A stretch of 64,000 bases of DNA from Patiria pectinifera (Eukaryota; Echinodermata; Asteroidea; Valvatida; Asterinidae): NCBI GenBank assembly GCA_029964075.1, contig CM057135.1:26587366-26651365 (forward strand), given 5' to 3'. The translations under genes and the position numbers were made by a program. Of the stretch, positions 12,101-27,100 are shown one piece after another. The notes under the pieces are model-generated. The model was not told where the DNA came from. It did not search any database and was given only the letters and a program-made list of their open reading frames with translations. Numbering within the stretch: the stretch's first letter is position 1; every line of letters starts with the position of its first letter.

Positions 12101-15100
12101 AATTTGCACACATCAGGAGGAATGCCTCCTGATGTAGTCAGGTTCACTGCTAGCTACCTGTCCCCATATTTGAAGTCCAAAGGACAATGGGGGCAGGGAA
12201 CCAGACTAGTCTATTGCTTGCGATTGGTTCTCAGCAGATTTTTGCTTTTAAGCCCACACAGTTGTTGAGTATTAAGCCGTGTCCGAATTACTCGGCTACA
12301 GCTAGGAATTACACACGTCTATGGAAAGTGGCTGCAGCCGCTACCATGGACTCCTGTGTAATTTCAAGCTGTCACCAAGTCACTTGGAAATGGCCTTAAA
12401 CTGCTTAGCAAAATCCTCCTTAGCAAATTTGTGTGCTTCACAAAACATCAACGGATTACCAGTCACAAACAACGTTGCATGCCGTTTTGGCTGGTAACAT
12501 GTCTACTTTGCATTACTTAAAGGGAATATACAACATTTGCAAACATCAAAAAATAAAACTACCAAGTTTTTACGAAATACCTTACTAGGATGTTGGTAAA
12601 TGACAGTCTCAAGCATCTTGTAAAATGATGGCACCTGGTGTGAAGTCATTTTCGAGAAACTGGTTTTTTTTGTATACATCGTTGCAAAAACCCAACTATT
12701 TTTCAACTACTGCTTCAAATTTACCATTTTTTCAGTCCAAATTTTGTTTGCTATTGGTTACATGTTCATGAACGGGTGCAGGCCAGCTAGACTGGTTTCC
12801 TTGCCTTACAATTTTCCATCATCTATCAATTGGTCCATTTTATCTTTTGTGGAGTCAGGGAACCAGACTACTTGAACATTTTTGTTTTTCTTGGTTTTTC
12901 CAGCCTTTTCGAACACAAAACTTCAAACATGTCAGTGTAACAATATTTGATCTATTATACTAACCCCTCAAATAGTTCATTTCTGAAAATTACAGCAAAA
13001 GCCAATGATGTACATTCCCTTTAACAAGGGGCCTTTGTTATGCTAATTTAACTACTTATTTTCATGGCGTTGTAAGCCTTTATAGTTTTACTATACCCCT
13101 CCAAAGCAGTCACTATTTGTATACTATATCATCCCTCATGAACAGTTTCCTTGATTACATAATCATCCTACAGGCTCTTACAGCATCAGCACAGGTCCTG
13201 CGAAGACCTGACCAAACTTGGCTGGCTCAAAAGAGAAGCTGCCACTGCAGCCAAGGTGCCTGGCCAAACTCCGTCAAAAGAGGGCGACAGAGAGGTGTCG
13301 CCGAGCGAAGAGGAACGGCAACAGGAAGGAGGGGCGACTGCACCGGTGACTCCAGCTAGGTCCAGCTCAGGTATGGAATCCTTTAATCTTCCCCTTTTTT
13401 CTCACTTGCATTAATTTTGTCCCAAATGTCTAATTTTGCGTGAAGATGTGCTGTCGTTTGCTGTGCCTTTTGACAAAAATTGTTTCTTTCTGTGTGAATG
13501 ACAAATATAAAGTCTGAACATTCTCACAACTCATTCAAGTGTTTTTTGCATGAATTTGCATGGAGTGAAATTCTAATATATATTTTTCTTGATGTCATGT
13601 GTATCTTTTAATATTCACAACTTATTTTCCCAAAAAAGAACGTACATCCTATTTGCATGTTGAATGTCTCCCAGTTTCAATAAGAATGAAGCAAATGTGT
13701 TGATAACTTGGGCTTCTAACTTTTGAGTATGTCAAAAAAGTATTGAATTTTTGAAAGAAATAATATGATTGAGAATAAAAGTAGTTGTTTCCAATGAAAA
13801 GCACAATATACATTTTAAGTGGAAATTATTCATAATATGTAATATGGACTGCAGATTCCTTTCATTTGCGCGTCATATGGAATCATTTTGTAATCCACCA
13901 TCACCCTCCACACCCTTACCTGTCTACCGAGGTACACCCAGTGGAACCCAGCTCATAACACCCAGAATTTCCCAGTGCTACATCTGTATTATCATTAGGA
14001 GGTTCTTAAGGCACCCATTGTACCCATTGATACCCATTGGTTCAGTGCTGGAATATTTACCATGAAGAGAACCTGGGCCAAGTTCGGGCAAGGACCATTA
14101 GTCGACTAGTGGTTGATTTGTGACGTACCTTACGCCTGCGCACTAATAGCAACGTGCGAACGTCTCTAGTCAAACGCTGGTCAAAATGACATCGCAAAAT
14201 GTCTGGATCCTGGCTCTCTGCTAGCGTTATGAATGCGCGCGGCTATTGGTTACCAGCGAAGCAACCAACCCCAGTAGGCTGGTTCCAAATAGTCGACTAG
14301 CATAGTCAACCACCGTCGACTAGACAGAGTTCGGGCAAACGTTAGTTAACCATTGGTCAACTATAGTCCTTGCGCGAACTTGGCCCTGTTTGGCACCCAG
14401 TGGTACATCCGTAAATGCAGAGTTCTGTCATGCTCATCAGACAGAGTACCCGTTTGCTACCTAGTTGCACCCAGAGTTCTGTAATACTCATCATGAGGGA
14501 CACCCATATGGTACCCAGTGGTACCCAGTATTCCTGTGAACACATCAAGAAGTGAGCCCAAGCATTACCCAATCGGGTACCCGGTAGACAAGGTTCCTCC
14601 AACTCAAAATCACACTGCACATTTGCACTGTTTGTCTATTTTGTTTTACTCCTCTTGTGTGCCTCTCACCATTAACCATCAAGGTGTACCCAGCCAGGCA
14701 ACCGATGACACCATCAGCAATGTGCTCATCCATGGTAAGTAGAAACTGCACACTGATGCTTAGCTGGTAAGTAAGCACATTGCAACTTATAACAGGGACG
14801 ATCTGTTTAAGGCCAAAAAAAAATATGTCGGTCTCTGGTCCAGCGTGCGCGTCGATTTTAATCATGCGCGTCAATCTTTTTTTTTCTAAAATGTTCCGCG
14901 GTAGCTCCAACAGCGCCCTCTATTGGCTCATCTCCTCAATTTTTTTTAACAAAGAGCACCAAGGAATGGGGAATTGCACCAAGGCAAATGATTGAGAGCA
15001 CCAAGGCAAATTATGGAGGACACCAATGTACATGAGGACACCAAAAAAAGCAAAATAGTACCCCACCTTGTCTGTACAATCCAAGCTTGAAGAAAAAAGG

Positions 15101-18100
15101 AAAAAAAAGCCGCGTTCCCGCGTCAATTTTGGAACTTTGGTCTGACCAGAGACCGAATTTTTTTTTTTTTTTGGCCTAATATGAGGAAATTGTTTTTAAT
15201 TACATCTCATGACATGCAACAGCTAAATGTATCTTTGCATGAAAATCGCGTTTGTGTGATTGACGTTGAACATCAGTGTTGTGCTTTTATCACCATGATT
15301 GAGTTATGTGATATGAGATGGTTACGTCCATATTTTTACATATGAATGAAGTAATCTACATTTTAATGTCCTGCATCCATGCACAATTTTATTTCAGTTT
15401 TGTTTAGTAAGAGTTTTGGCTGTAAGTTAAAAATTGAAATTGAAAAGAAAAAACAGTCTACATTTGTTGAAAAAATCTTGAGTTTATCTGTCATTTACTA
15501 ATTCACTCTTTCTCTTGTTCATGCTTTACCTTCAATCTTCTATATTTACATGAAGAAAATGTGATCTTATTGAAATAATGTACTTTCACTCTTGAAACTA
15601 CCAATGAATAACAACAGACAATTTTTTTATCAAATCATATCATTGAGTCTGCAATAATTATAACCTTTTTGTAATAAATGTGTCTCAACAGATATTCAAA
15701 GACATGTTAAGTTTTGCCTCTAGTTTTGTTGAGCAGAGTTGTAGTCAGCTCAGTCTCAGTCAAAGAACAAGTCAAATTACAAACAAATCACAAGTCAATT
15801 CACAAACAAATCACAAGGCAAATTACAAATGAATTTGAAATAATATGATATAAAAATCTCAATGTTGAGCAGTGTTGAAGTTGGGTATTAGTCTTAGTCA
15901 AATCACAAGTCAAATCACAAGCAAATCACAATTCAATTCACAAGTCAAATCACAAGTCAAATCACAAGTCAATTCACAAACAAATTACAAGTCAAATCAC
16001 AAGTAAAATCACAAGTCAACTCACAAGTCAAATCACAAGCAAATTGCAAGTCAAATCACAAGTCAAATTTCAAGATCACAATCGAAAGAAGACGAACAAT
16101 GACAAAGCAATATTTGTGTCATATTTCCTCTAATTTGCTTGTCACTTGACTGGAGACTGACTGACCTGTGAGGTCGCGACTTCAAACTTCGACATGACAG
16201 TGATATGTTGCTGTGTTTGTTTTGATATGACAGTGAAGTCTTACACCAGCGTGAGTGAATTACGCCGCAAGTTCTCCCAGGTCACGACCTCAACCACAAA
16301 GGAGGAGAAGGAATCTGAGGAACAAGGGATTATCATTGAGATACCTGAAACTACCAATGCCATTGACACACTGCAGCCAATCAGGTAGGCCAATGTTACC
16401 CTTCCTATCTGTCAGCCAAACTATGCCAATTACCAATTAGAACTAGAGTTTGTCATCAGGTGACCATGAAGCTGGGTCAAACTGGGTCACAAGCCAGAAG
16501 TAGGCGGGGCTTATGGCCAAATTTGGAACAGTCCAATGGTGTGATCCATTTGATTGGACAAGAAAAGAGAACTTTCAATCAAGAATTACTGTTGCCCGTA
16601 GTTTGACTAAATTTTATCGAATGCTTGCTTGGGTGCTAATATGAGATTTGTCTGTGGTTTTTTAAGAAGCATGGGGCACATATCTTTAAGTCTCAATTGG
16701 ACTAAATTCACCAGGCTAAAGTCTAAAGCACCAGCTGAGACAAAGCCCATGTTTCATAAACACCCTTAATATCAATTTCCTTGTTGCTGTTTTCCTATAG
16801 ACATTCAGTTAACCGTAATTTGACTAAATTTCATCGAATGCTTGCTTGGGTGCTGATATTAGATTTGCTGGAGTCTTTATAAGTCTCAATGAGACTAAAA
16901 TCATTAGCTGGAGTCTAAAGCCACAGCTGAGATGGAGCCCATGTATCATACACACCTCTAATATCAATTTTCTGTGTTTGGTGTTTCCCAATAGACGCAC
17001 CCAGTCGGCCCCGGCTCTGTCGGCCGAGTACGACACCCTGATCCTGGACGACGACTTTGACACCTGCATGCAGGAGGTGCAGAAGCAGCAGCAGCAGATA
17101 CAGGAGGTCAAGGCCGCGATGCAGCGCCAAGGCTCCGAGGAAGACGAGAGCGAAGACATTATAGGCGAGGTGGTGAGTCAGTGTTGAGACCTTTTCCGAG
17201 ACCTTTCAAGACCTCTTAAATTACCCCTGTTCATCAGGCCATGGGAGCCAGTTTTTGCAGCAGCTCGAGATGGACACATTCTGGTCTCTACCTTTGCATG
17301 CCTGTTCACAGGTATCCATTTGTACTCCCGAGTGGAGAGAGGCAATTATAGTAAATTGTCTTGCCCAAGAACACAAGCACCATGTTCCACGTCAGGGTTC
17401 GAACCCACCGTAATACACTGTAACCATTGAACCACAGCGCTCCACACCCCTTGTGTTTCTCTGAATTTCCTTACCTTTATATAATAAACCTAACCCTGCC
17501 CCAAACTGCCCTCTCTTTTACTCCCCCGACGCCTGAAACGGCCTACAATATGTAGAACATGTGCTTATGGGTTAATTCTGAGTATTTATTATTGGTGTTG
17601 GAAAGTGAAGCTTTTCTTTCTGATTCAAGCGCCATGTTTCAAGGCAAGGTTTGAAAATTGCCTAATGACTCAATTCGGGCGATTCACAATGCAGTGCGCC
17701 ACCAAGAGTTTGCCACGGAGAGTTCATTTTCGCCAGTGCATTGTGGGAGATGGTCGACAAATTCGCAGCGCGGGACATTTGAAATTGTTCGTTTTCCCGG
17801 TCAGTAGTTTCATAAGCATATGATTCGAGTATATGTTTGCCCTTTTCTTTTCTTTGTATCAATATGGTAATTTTGGATAAGGCGGCAGAACGCTATGCCC
17901 AAATCCATAACAAATTAGCTCAAATTGTCTACTGACACTCATTCAAATGGGCCATGTTTTGTCGACCGTAAACTTGAAAAGTTGACTCTCCATGGCAAAC
18001 TCTTGGTGGCGCACTGCATTGTGAATCACCCGAATTGCTCACCGGTTTGCAGCCGGTAAGGTAATCCATAGGTTGCAGGTGGCAATTCTGCTTAGTCAGT

Positions 18101-21100
18101 TTTCTGTATTGTACCAATAACGAACCTTGCTTCAGGCTTTCAGAACAAATAATTTTGAAAGTAAATTATTTTTTAAATATATGTGTCATACCAAACTAGT
18201 GATGGTTTTTTTTTTTTTTTTTTTTAAATTTTGTCTCTCATTTCTTGTTGCAGCTGGTTACTATGGCAAGAATGACACCTCAGTCTCCCTCCCCCAATGC
18301 CAGCGCCCAGAAACGTAAGTACATGTATTTACCACCAGAATTACCGAGAGATCATTTTTCAACACCCTTTTTTTTTCAGGAGAACCGAGCGTCGTTGACT
18401 TGACGTTTTGGACTGTAAGTTTTGGACCGTTTTGGACTGTGAGTTGGTCAAGGTGTCCTAAATCAAACGTTCGTATCAACAATCTCAAAGCACTTTACAG
18501 TTATTTCCTCATTCATCAGCCCACGGGACCATGCGGCAGCCGATATTAGCGCACATTTCGTCCTCTACCCTCACAGGTACCCATCCATACTCCTGGGTGG
18601 AGAGAGGCAATTGTAGTTAAGTGTCTTGCCCAAGGGCACAAACACCTTGTTGCTGGCAGGGTTCGAACCCGTACCATCGTACATGAGTCAAACACCGCAA
18701 CCACTGGACCATGGCATGAAATGGTGTCAATATTAGGTTTTACCCTTCACCGACGAATAAACACTGTATACGGGTGACACTTGAACCCACGACCTCTTGC
18801 TTTCTAGTGCAGACATCTTACCACTCGACCACCGAGCTTGCGGGATCGGTTGGCTGGTTGGAATCTGATGTACATAGCAGCGGGTACCGCAATTAAACTG
18901 TTCATAAAAAGGAATGTTGCGTTGGGGTGCTGTAAATCAATATGTAGGTTTTGGCATTCATGAAATGGTGTGAGAACTATTTCCAAGGTGAAACAGAATG
19001 GGTTATTATTTTGAAAATGTCATTGTTTACACCACAAAATTTGCTATTGACTATGCGTGCCTTTGCTAATTTCCCTATTTTGTTATTTTGTTGTTATCTT
19101 CTACAGCTTCGTCCCCGACACTTGCAGAGAAAGCTCGGTCGGCTGGTATGAAGTATGTCATGTATCCAAAGAACAGAGGGTAAGGATTTTGTTCCATTGG
19201 ATATCAAGAAGACAATGTCACCTAATGTTTTGAGGGGGTGTGTATTTGTTTTTACATATTTTGCAAGGTTAATGTCTTTTTTGATCAGGACTTCGTCTTC
19301 TGAACTTCAAATTTTTGGCACTGCGTGATCAGTTATTTTTTGGAGAAACCTCATCAAGAAAAGGATTTGGATCAAATTAAAATTACATTCCTGCAAATTT
19401 TACGTGATAAAATGTAATTCACAACTGATGTGTAATGTAAATGGGTTTTGGCCAACAGACACGAATTTCTTAGTAGGTTGTTGTGAATACATTCCTGAGT
19501 AAGAATGCTGTGATTTTCTGTGTCTTTTTTTTTTCAGGAAAAAGAAAAGGCGACCTCTTGATCCAGTAAGTCATTTTCCATTATCTTTCTAAATTTGATT
19601 AACGAAGTGGGCACAAAATGTAAAAGTGAGCTTTCATATCATTGACATTTTCTTTATCTGAGGTGTGTTGAAACTGACCAATAGCAGAGTGCAAAACAGA
19701 ATGCACTGGAGCTCTGGGTATAGTTGGTAGCATTCCATTGGTTGGTTCTAAAAAGGTTTTAAAAGTACACTTTAAGCGGTTGTTATTTTTCATTCCTTGA
19801 AATCACAAGATTTTTCTTTTCGAGCACATTTATTGAAAACATTTTTTTTTTTCAAAACTGAGCTTACCTTTTTATAGATTGAGAAATAACCTGCTCTTCA
19901 GTGTTGTTTTACTTTTGTTCACATCATCTTCATTACCATTTCAATTTTGTTTTATTACGACCAGCGTCGACTGGATGCAATTGAGGCTTTTCTGATGCAG
20001 CGGCCAAGGAGAATTCACAGGTATTTTACAGGCCATTTTTTTATTTAGGTTGTTACTGAGGCTAGTGTGACAGCCTTTCAGTTTGTCTCACCTAAAACTA
20101 TGTGCCCAAATAGAAATTGATTTGGAATTTGAACAATTTCAATAAACTTTTTACTATTGACAACATCCTTTTTTCAGGTCCGAGAGTCTTCCAAAAATCA
20201 AGATGCCTGTCGCTTGGGGCTTGCGGGTGCCGCCGTAAGTTTCTGCTTGTTTTGGTCTTGTTTCCCTTATATATCATTTTTTTTTTAAATGTCCACCAAT
20301 AGAAACCTGAAGCTGACTGCAGCCAATAACACAAGATTTTGTTATTAGAAGCCATCACAATGGCACATTATGATTGCTGTTAATTTTAATATTGGGTTTT
20401 GGCCTTCACCTACATAATTTTTTGTTGTGTGTGCTCATCAGTGACTCCCAAACATCTGTTGCACATTGTTGCATTGCGAAGAGTTCGAGTTAACCCATTA
20501 GTACTACATTGTATTACATTGTATTTGTTTACTTATGGCAGGGCCAAATTTAACTTGTAGTTTTCAATGTTTGTTTTTGTAGTGTTTTAGGATAGGAGTA
20601 GACCCCCTGAGTAAATCCAGCCTTTTTATTAGATGTCCCCTTCCCTTCCTTAGTAGTGTATACCTGTGATAAACCTTCCCCAGTAACAAGTTGACATTGT
20701 ATGTAAAATACTCCCATGCCATTGGTTCCTTCCCCCCAAGACCATGTGCCCCTGCCACCCTGTAAGACCCCTCAGTAGCAGGCCAGCAGCAGTAGAGAGA
20801 GCACTATATTTCTGAGCTTCCTCTCTTTCCCCTTTTTGTTGGGACCTGCGCTGTGTGTTTCATTTCTGCTACAGTTGTTTGGTTTTTCTGCCTGAGTGTA
20901 TTCTTTAAGATCCTAATATTACACATTTTGTTGGTTTAAGTCTTTGGTTTTTTTAGGTTTCAGGTTTTTGTCTTTACTTTTAGTCTTGATTTTCATGGTT
21001 TTGGTTTTAGTACTATCTGGTCAGTTTGGTTTTGATTTCCAGCTCTTGTTAATAAATTTGTCTTTTTTTGGTTTGAAATATAGTATTGTGTCCATGTCCC

Positions 21101-24100
21101 TATTAATTCTAATTTCCTCGCGCCTTTTCCTTCAAAGATCCTGAGTTTAGTTTAGTTGTAGTAGTTTTAGCGCGAGCTCCCATAGTGAGTCAGTTTTCAC
21201 GGTTACACATACATTGCTGGAGCGGTTCTGAGTTGTACAGGGAGTAACAGGCAGGGTGGTTGGGACGATATATGGATGAACGGGTTGATGTGGTTTCTTG
21301 TGAGAAAGATCTTGTGTCTTCTTTTCGTTTATCTAATCCTGCATCGCTGCACAGATTATCAGTGTTTTGGACTTAACAAAGCTTTAACTTCATCTTGTCT
21401 TTCTTTCTTTTAGGAGGGTCCGATCTCTGAGGAGAGGTAGTCTGCCCGATTTACTGGACTTTGATGAGTACGTCAGGGAGAACAGAGACAAGTGAGTAAC
21501 AGCCTGCTCAGAAATGTTAAAAAAGCTGCCGCCCATGGGTTCCAACTACTCCCCTCAATTGTAAGAAAGGGAGAGTTGGGGGATACCACTGGGAGAGACA
21601 TTCAAACACATTGCTGATGACGCCTGACGCTCATGCAAAAACGCAATGGCTTTGTGTAGAATAGAATAAGTCATGCATTCTTTGCGTTGTGCGCGTGCGA
21701 ACCAGTACGTGCCCACGGTCCCGTCCACTGGGCCTTGCAAAAATGGTCAAAAAGCACCTTCTCTTGTTCGTGCATGGAGCCCATATTTACGAGTCATTAT
21801 TGAGTCAACTCAATCACATGTTAAATCTGCGGTCAGGGATGAACATTGACATTGAACAAAGGGATGTCTTTGTCACATGTCTTTTTTTATGTTAACAACA
21901 ATAATTCTTAGAATAAATAATGCTCATTTTATCTTTTTAGGGATGAGACGGACAACCTGCGTGAATGGGCACGAGGCATATGGGATGCCTGGTTTGACGA
22001 GGTCTTCCCTCCCACGGAAGCAGATAGCGAGTCGGACTTTGAGGAGGAAATATCGCCGACCATCTTCCCTACCAAAAGGTAACTTCTTCTTTGGAGTGGT
22101 ATTCAAATCTGCGACCTCCAGTATGATACGCCAGAGGTCCTGGGTTCCAATCCCGCTCAAGTCTTTGCCTTGTTCAGCGTCACATGGATACCTATTGACA
22201 TCCTGTCAAACCTTCTATTGATTCTTGCAAGGTCATTAAGGTGGGGCTCAGCTGGAGTGGTATTCAAATCTGCGACCTCCGGTATGATACGCCAGAGGTC
22301 CTGGGTTCCAATCCTGCTCAAGTCTTTGCCTTGTTCAGCGTCACATGGATACCTATTGACATCCTGTCAAACCTTCTATTGATTCTTGCAAGGTCATTAA
22401 GGTGGGGCTCAGCTGGAGTGGTATTCAAATCTGTGACCTTCGTTATAATACGCCAGCGGTCCCGGGTTCCAATCCCGCTCAAGTCTTTGCCTTGTTCAGC
22501 TTCACATGGATACCTAATATTGTATGACATCCTGTCAAACCTTCTTTTGATTCTTGCAAGGCGGGGCTCGGCTGGAGTGGTATCCAAATCTGTGACCTAG
22601 AGTATGAAATTCCAGAGGTCCTCGGAGGGTTCGAATCCCGCGCCAGTCTTTTCTGTTGCTCAGTGTCATATGGATACCTAATATTGTATTACACCCTGTC
22701 AAACCTTTTGATTCTTGCGAGGGGGGGCTCGACTGGAGTCATATTCAAATCTGTGACCTAGAGTACAAAGTTCCAGAGGTCCCAGGTGGGTTCGAATCCC
22801 GCCCAAGTCTATTCTGTTGCTCAGCATCGCATGGATACCTTATATTGAATTACACCCTGTCAAACCTTTTTTTGATTCTTGCAAGGCGGGGCTCGGCTGC
22901 GAGCAGCGTGCGTTCCGTGGAGGTTGACATGACCGATCCGATCATGGAGACGGAGGAGGACAGGGAGATAGTAGAGGTAGGGCCTCGGTCAAAAATTTGA
23001 TGAGAACTTGATCGGTGTTAGTTGCTGTGCAGTTGCTGCAACAGTAACTGTAAAAATTTTCCATGTCATTGTCAGCTCTATTTCCAACTTCTTTTCATTA
23101 CTTGAACAATTTGAGATTGTAGATTTGATTACTATTGACCTCAATAGACACGTTCTCATTTAATCTACTCTGTTTATCCCATTTTGAAAATTGTCCAAAT
23201 TTTGATGTGCATATGTGCAATTGAAGTATCAAAACTGGCTTTTGAGAAATTGTGTGGTAAAAACATGTTAAGTTTTTTTTGTTTTGTTTTTAATTTTGTT
23301 TTTTCATCAGTGGCTACACGAAGAGGTATTACAGCTGACAGCCATCATTGAAAAGTCTCCCCAACCCTCACCCTTTGATCTCTGTCGACGTGGAGCTATG
23401 TATCGCAAGGTAGGTCCGAATTTTAGGATTTCTTTTAGAGAAATATGGGCAGCATCCTGCGCTCTTTATGTGAGATTTTCTCCCACTAAGCAAAATGTAG
23501 GCATTGTATTCTTTTTTCTCCAAAGAGGAAGGTTAAACACCTGTTGCCAGCTATGCATTGCCTCTGTGTAGAGCTGCCATCTTGGAATGTTGCATGTCAT
23601 TTGGGCCCAGCTGCAAGCCCAAAGTTAAGAAAGTTCATTAACTTCATGGAAACCATGGCAACTCGGTTGTCATTTTTTGCTCAGCAAATCTCTTCTGAAT
23701 TTAGCTTGATTCTCGGGGTACTCAAGGTCAAGCCATTGCAACCGGACCGGGTCAAGAGGTCATGTGGCAATTAAATCCCCTTTCCAAATGGATTCAAGCA
23801 AGAAATGGCGGTGTCACATGAAAATCCGACTCCTATGAAAATCGGACCCCTATTTCCCTATTATTGGTTGATCCCTCGCACGTGACAGGTCACTCTCCCG
23901 AAACGATCCTAAAAATAGCATAGTATCGTACTCACGCGTGCGCAGTACTACCAATGAGTCCACATTTCATGGAGTCGGATATTCACGCTACACCGGCTAT
24001 ATTTCAAATTAACTTAACATTCCACCCATTGTCTTTTTACACACTTTTGAATCCCCCACCCCCACAGCATTAGACTCAGCTGCATTTTTTCGCATTCATT

Positions 24101-27100
24101 GTGCGATACCTACCCAAGTAACCAGGTCAGTGGGTGGGTTACTTGGGCAAGGCTCGAGTAAGCGCGAAAAGTCACGTTAGAGTTAAATCATACGCAGTCG
24201 CGCTTGCACGAGTAAGCGCAGGGGAAGTAATCGAACGTGTGGATTAAAAACTACAGTGCCATGGTCACCTTATAATGAGAAAATGTCGGTGTATTTTTTC
24301 TCACCAGCTGGGTAAGTTGAAGCAAGCCTGGGACGACCTGAACCAGGCCATCCTGCTGGAGCCACTGCTCCTGGATGCCTACTGGCATCGCCATCTGCTC
24401 TTCCTGCTGCGACGCAAGCAGACCAAAGCCCTGGAAGACCTCAACACCATCCTCAAGATCAACAAGGAGCACGTGGGTGCTTACAGATCCAGGTCAGCAT
24501 TTTATTGCTTTTTTAGGTTTTGTTGTATCCTTGCCTCAAAACTTGGCAATGGTTTGAACTTTTCCACCGGTTTTCATTCAAAGCCCATCCTTCCAAAATA
24601 TTCATTAAAGATATAGTTCATCATTTGTAATTTGTGCATTTTGTTCGTTTGAAGCTATAAAAGTGCACAAAATCTAAAGAAGGGTACTGAACATTATAAC
24701 CTGATGAAGTTTCAGCTCAGCTTCAGCTGTATATTCCGAGAAAAACAGCATTCTAGGATCTCAATTTCAAATCCGAAGTTGCTGAATCATGTTTTGAATT
24801 GGGCCTGAGTTCAGCGTCCGAGACACGTTCTCCCTGACCAGATTGCAGCTACGCAATGTCGCGCACTGATCCGACGAATTATAGCAACCGCACGTGCATG
24901 TGCGTCGTGCCAATGCTTGTTCTTGCTTCGCCGAATAACAAAACGAACTACTAAAGTAAGTTTCCTATGGTACGTCTTAAGAAGCACCGTTGGAAAGGCC
25001 TTCTTTCGTTGATTACTTCAAAATGACAGCTTGCCAGAACAAATAATTTCACAGGGAGTTTAGTCCCCTTACTATCTTTCAACCAAGTATTTTTTTCAAC
25101 AACAATACGCCAGTTACTTTTCGGATAGCTGCAAATGATGGACTATAGCTTTAATACGCTTGACATCAATACATTTTGACTTGTCTTGTGGTATGATCCC
25201 CAGTTTGTTACTCAGGAAAAATCATTTTCATTAAAAAACGGATATGTACCCAAATTCAATTTTGTCAATTGGGGGCTGTATTCTGCAAAGGTTCTGTCAG
25301 AACTATTGTAATGAAATGATGGTAATTCCTGTTTTCTAAAAAAAATCACAGCATACTAGCCACACTGAATTCACAGGATGCTTCTGTTGTCTGACGTGAA
25401 ATTGTATTCTGAATTTATACTGTCAGGGCTGAGATATTTCGTCAGAGGGGCGACGTGACCATGGCCATCATGAACTACACCCAGACCATCAAGCTGGATT
25501 CTGACGACCATGAGGCGTACTACAAACGTGCCGAGATGTATGAAAAGGTGCGGCAAGTTGGTCACTTAAAGCTCAGATTTAACTGCGCTATATCAGTGTT
25601 GTACAGTCAAGGCAACTACTAGTCCTCATAAGTCCTCAGAAGTCCCTCACAAGTCCATCACAAGTCCTCCAGTCTCATTTCAAGTTACAGGCTTTTCAAA
25701 TGAACTTTCACAAGGGCAGTCGTTTTAAAAGTTAGCCTATTCAAATCCGATATAGCAGCAGTTCTATCAGATAATGTTTTGTTTCAGCATGTCAATCCCA
25801 GAAGCATATTGGTCAAATGGTGTAGACATCAGGACCCAATTTCATAACGCTGCTTAACACTTAGCAGAAAAGTTGTGCTTACTATAGCAGAAAATGATGC
25901 TGCTGCTAATTAAGCACTATTTCAAGGCGTTGATGTGCTAATGGTTGCACGCTCATGGAGATTTCTATTGTTACGCCTCTGATTTAAGCAACTCTTTCCT
26001 CTGGGGTTAAGCGTGCTTTCGCTGTGCTTACTGCTTACGGTGGCTCGGTAAGCACCAAATGGGCTGTTAAGCAGCGCTATGAAGTTTGGCCCAGAACTAG
26101 AAAGTTGGTGGTCATGGGTTCAAGTCCCACCTTAACAGACTTGAGAATATGTTTCTCCAAAGTACCTAAAAAGTAGAGAGTAGAAACTAGAGATTATGCA
26201 ATGCTTATAATGGCATGTCAATGAAGGGCAAAACCCAAGATTAATTTTACAATTTTCTGACGTAGAAGTCTGTCATAAGTGATTTTTCCTAATGTATTTG
26301 CAGCGTGGCGAGATGCTGTTGGCTCTGGAGGATTACAGAGAGGTGACCAGGCTGATGCCAAGCAAGACGGATGCGATCTTCAAGAGAGGCATCTATCAGT
26401 TCAACAATAATAAGTGAGAACCACGTTTTTTTATCAAACTTCAGATAAGCTTCATCTTTTTTGGAAATAATTAGGTTGTTTCATGATTGTTGTTCTATGT
26501 CGTTGCATTTCGGAGTGATTGAAAGTAGATAGTTTGGTGTCATTGGGAGATACTCTTCTTTTTTATTGTTTGTACAATATCCATAAAAAAAACTGAGGCA
26601 TCTTGGCCATTCCACCTATGTCAAGATAGTGAAAGTCAAAATTTAGGGACCTATATTTTTTCAGTGTTTTTTTGTACCTTGTATACATCTTCAGATTTTG
26701 AAAATTGTACATAGAAAACACCATGCAGTTTTTTCTTTAGATTTTGTAAAATACCCTGCAATTCTTGAGGCAACATGCCTTGTCGGGCAGGAAAGCTCAT
26801 ATGCAGCAATGATGGAATTAATTCCTTGCAGAGTATTCTTTGGACACTTCAGAACAATGGTTATGATGTGATGTGGGATATGTGTATTTGCCTCCCTCAA
26901 GAATGCAATTGGCATCCTCGAGTGTACTCAACTTTGTAAAATGAAAACGATTAATCTTTGTCCTGATCAGGAACTGGATGGCAGCCATCAAGGACTTCAC
27001 GGAGCTGCTGGCCCAGGAGCCAGCCAACGCCCTAGCCAAGACCTACCGCGGTAGAGCCTACGCCAAGCACGGACACTTTGTCCAGGCGGTGGAGGACCTC

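Larger units (their letters stand above)
113..22976 (+). other. TTC6: TTC6-like gene, exons 1-21 (N-terminal non-TPR half)
   Basis: Proposed exons: 113-144 (tentative), 641-810, 2041-2156, 3541-3741, 5557-5745, 7665-7829, 8823-8864 (tentative), 9016-9252, 11208-11482, 13174-13370, 14684-14734, 16234-16384, 16995-17172, 18254-18314, 19107-19179, 19538-19565, 19965-20020, 20178-20234, 21414-21491, 21941-22078, 22886-22976. The exon at 641 encodes acidic Glu/Gly sequence. The 11208 exon carries a conserved-looking patch (RLYWTPAPPKMDLPSAYIRS). The 16995 exon has a Gln/Glu coiled-coil-like segment (MQEVQKQQQQIQEVKAAM). The 19107-20234 exons are short and Lys/Arg-rich, including a 28-nt microexon at 19538. 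The 21941 exon has a Trp-rich patch (EWARGIWDAWFDEVFPP). The boundary between the disordered half and the TPR half coincides with the 22976/23311 intron. Confidence 0.78.

Noticed and set aside
22600-22830. tRNA-like GGTTCGAATCCC boxes as possible tRNA genes
   Set aside because: No cloverleaf can be formed with an acceptor stem and anticodon arm; they are B-box-like motifs in tandem repeats.
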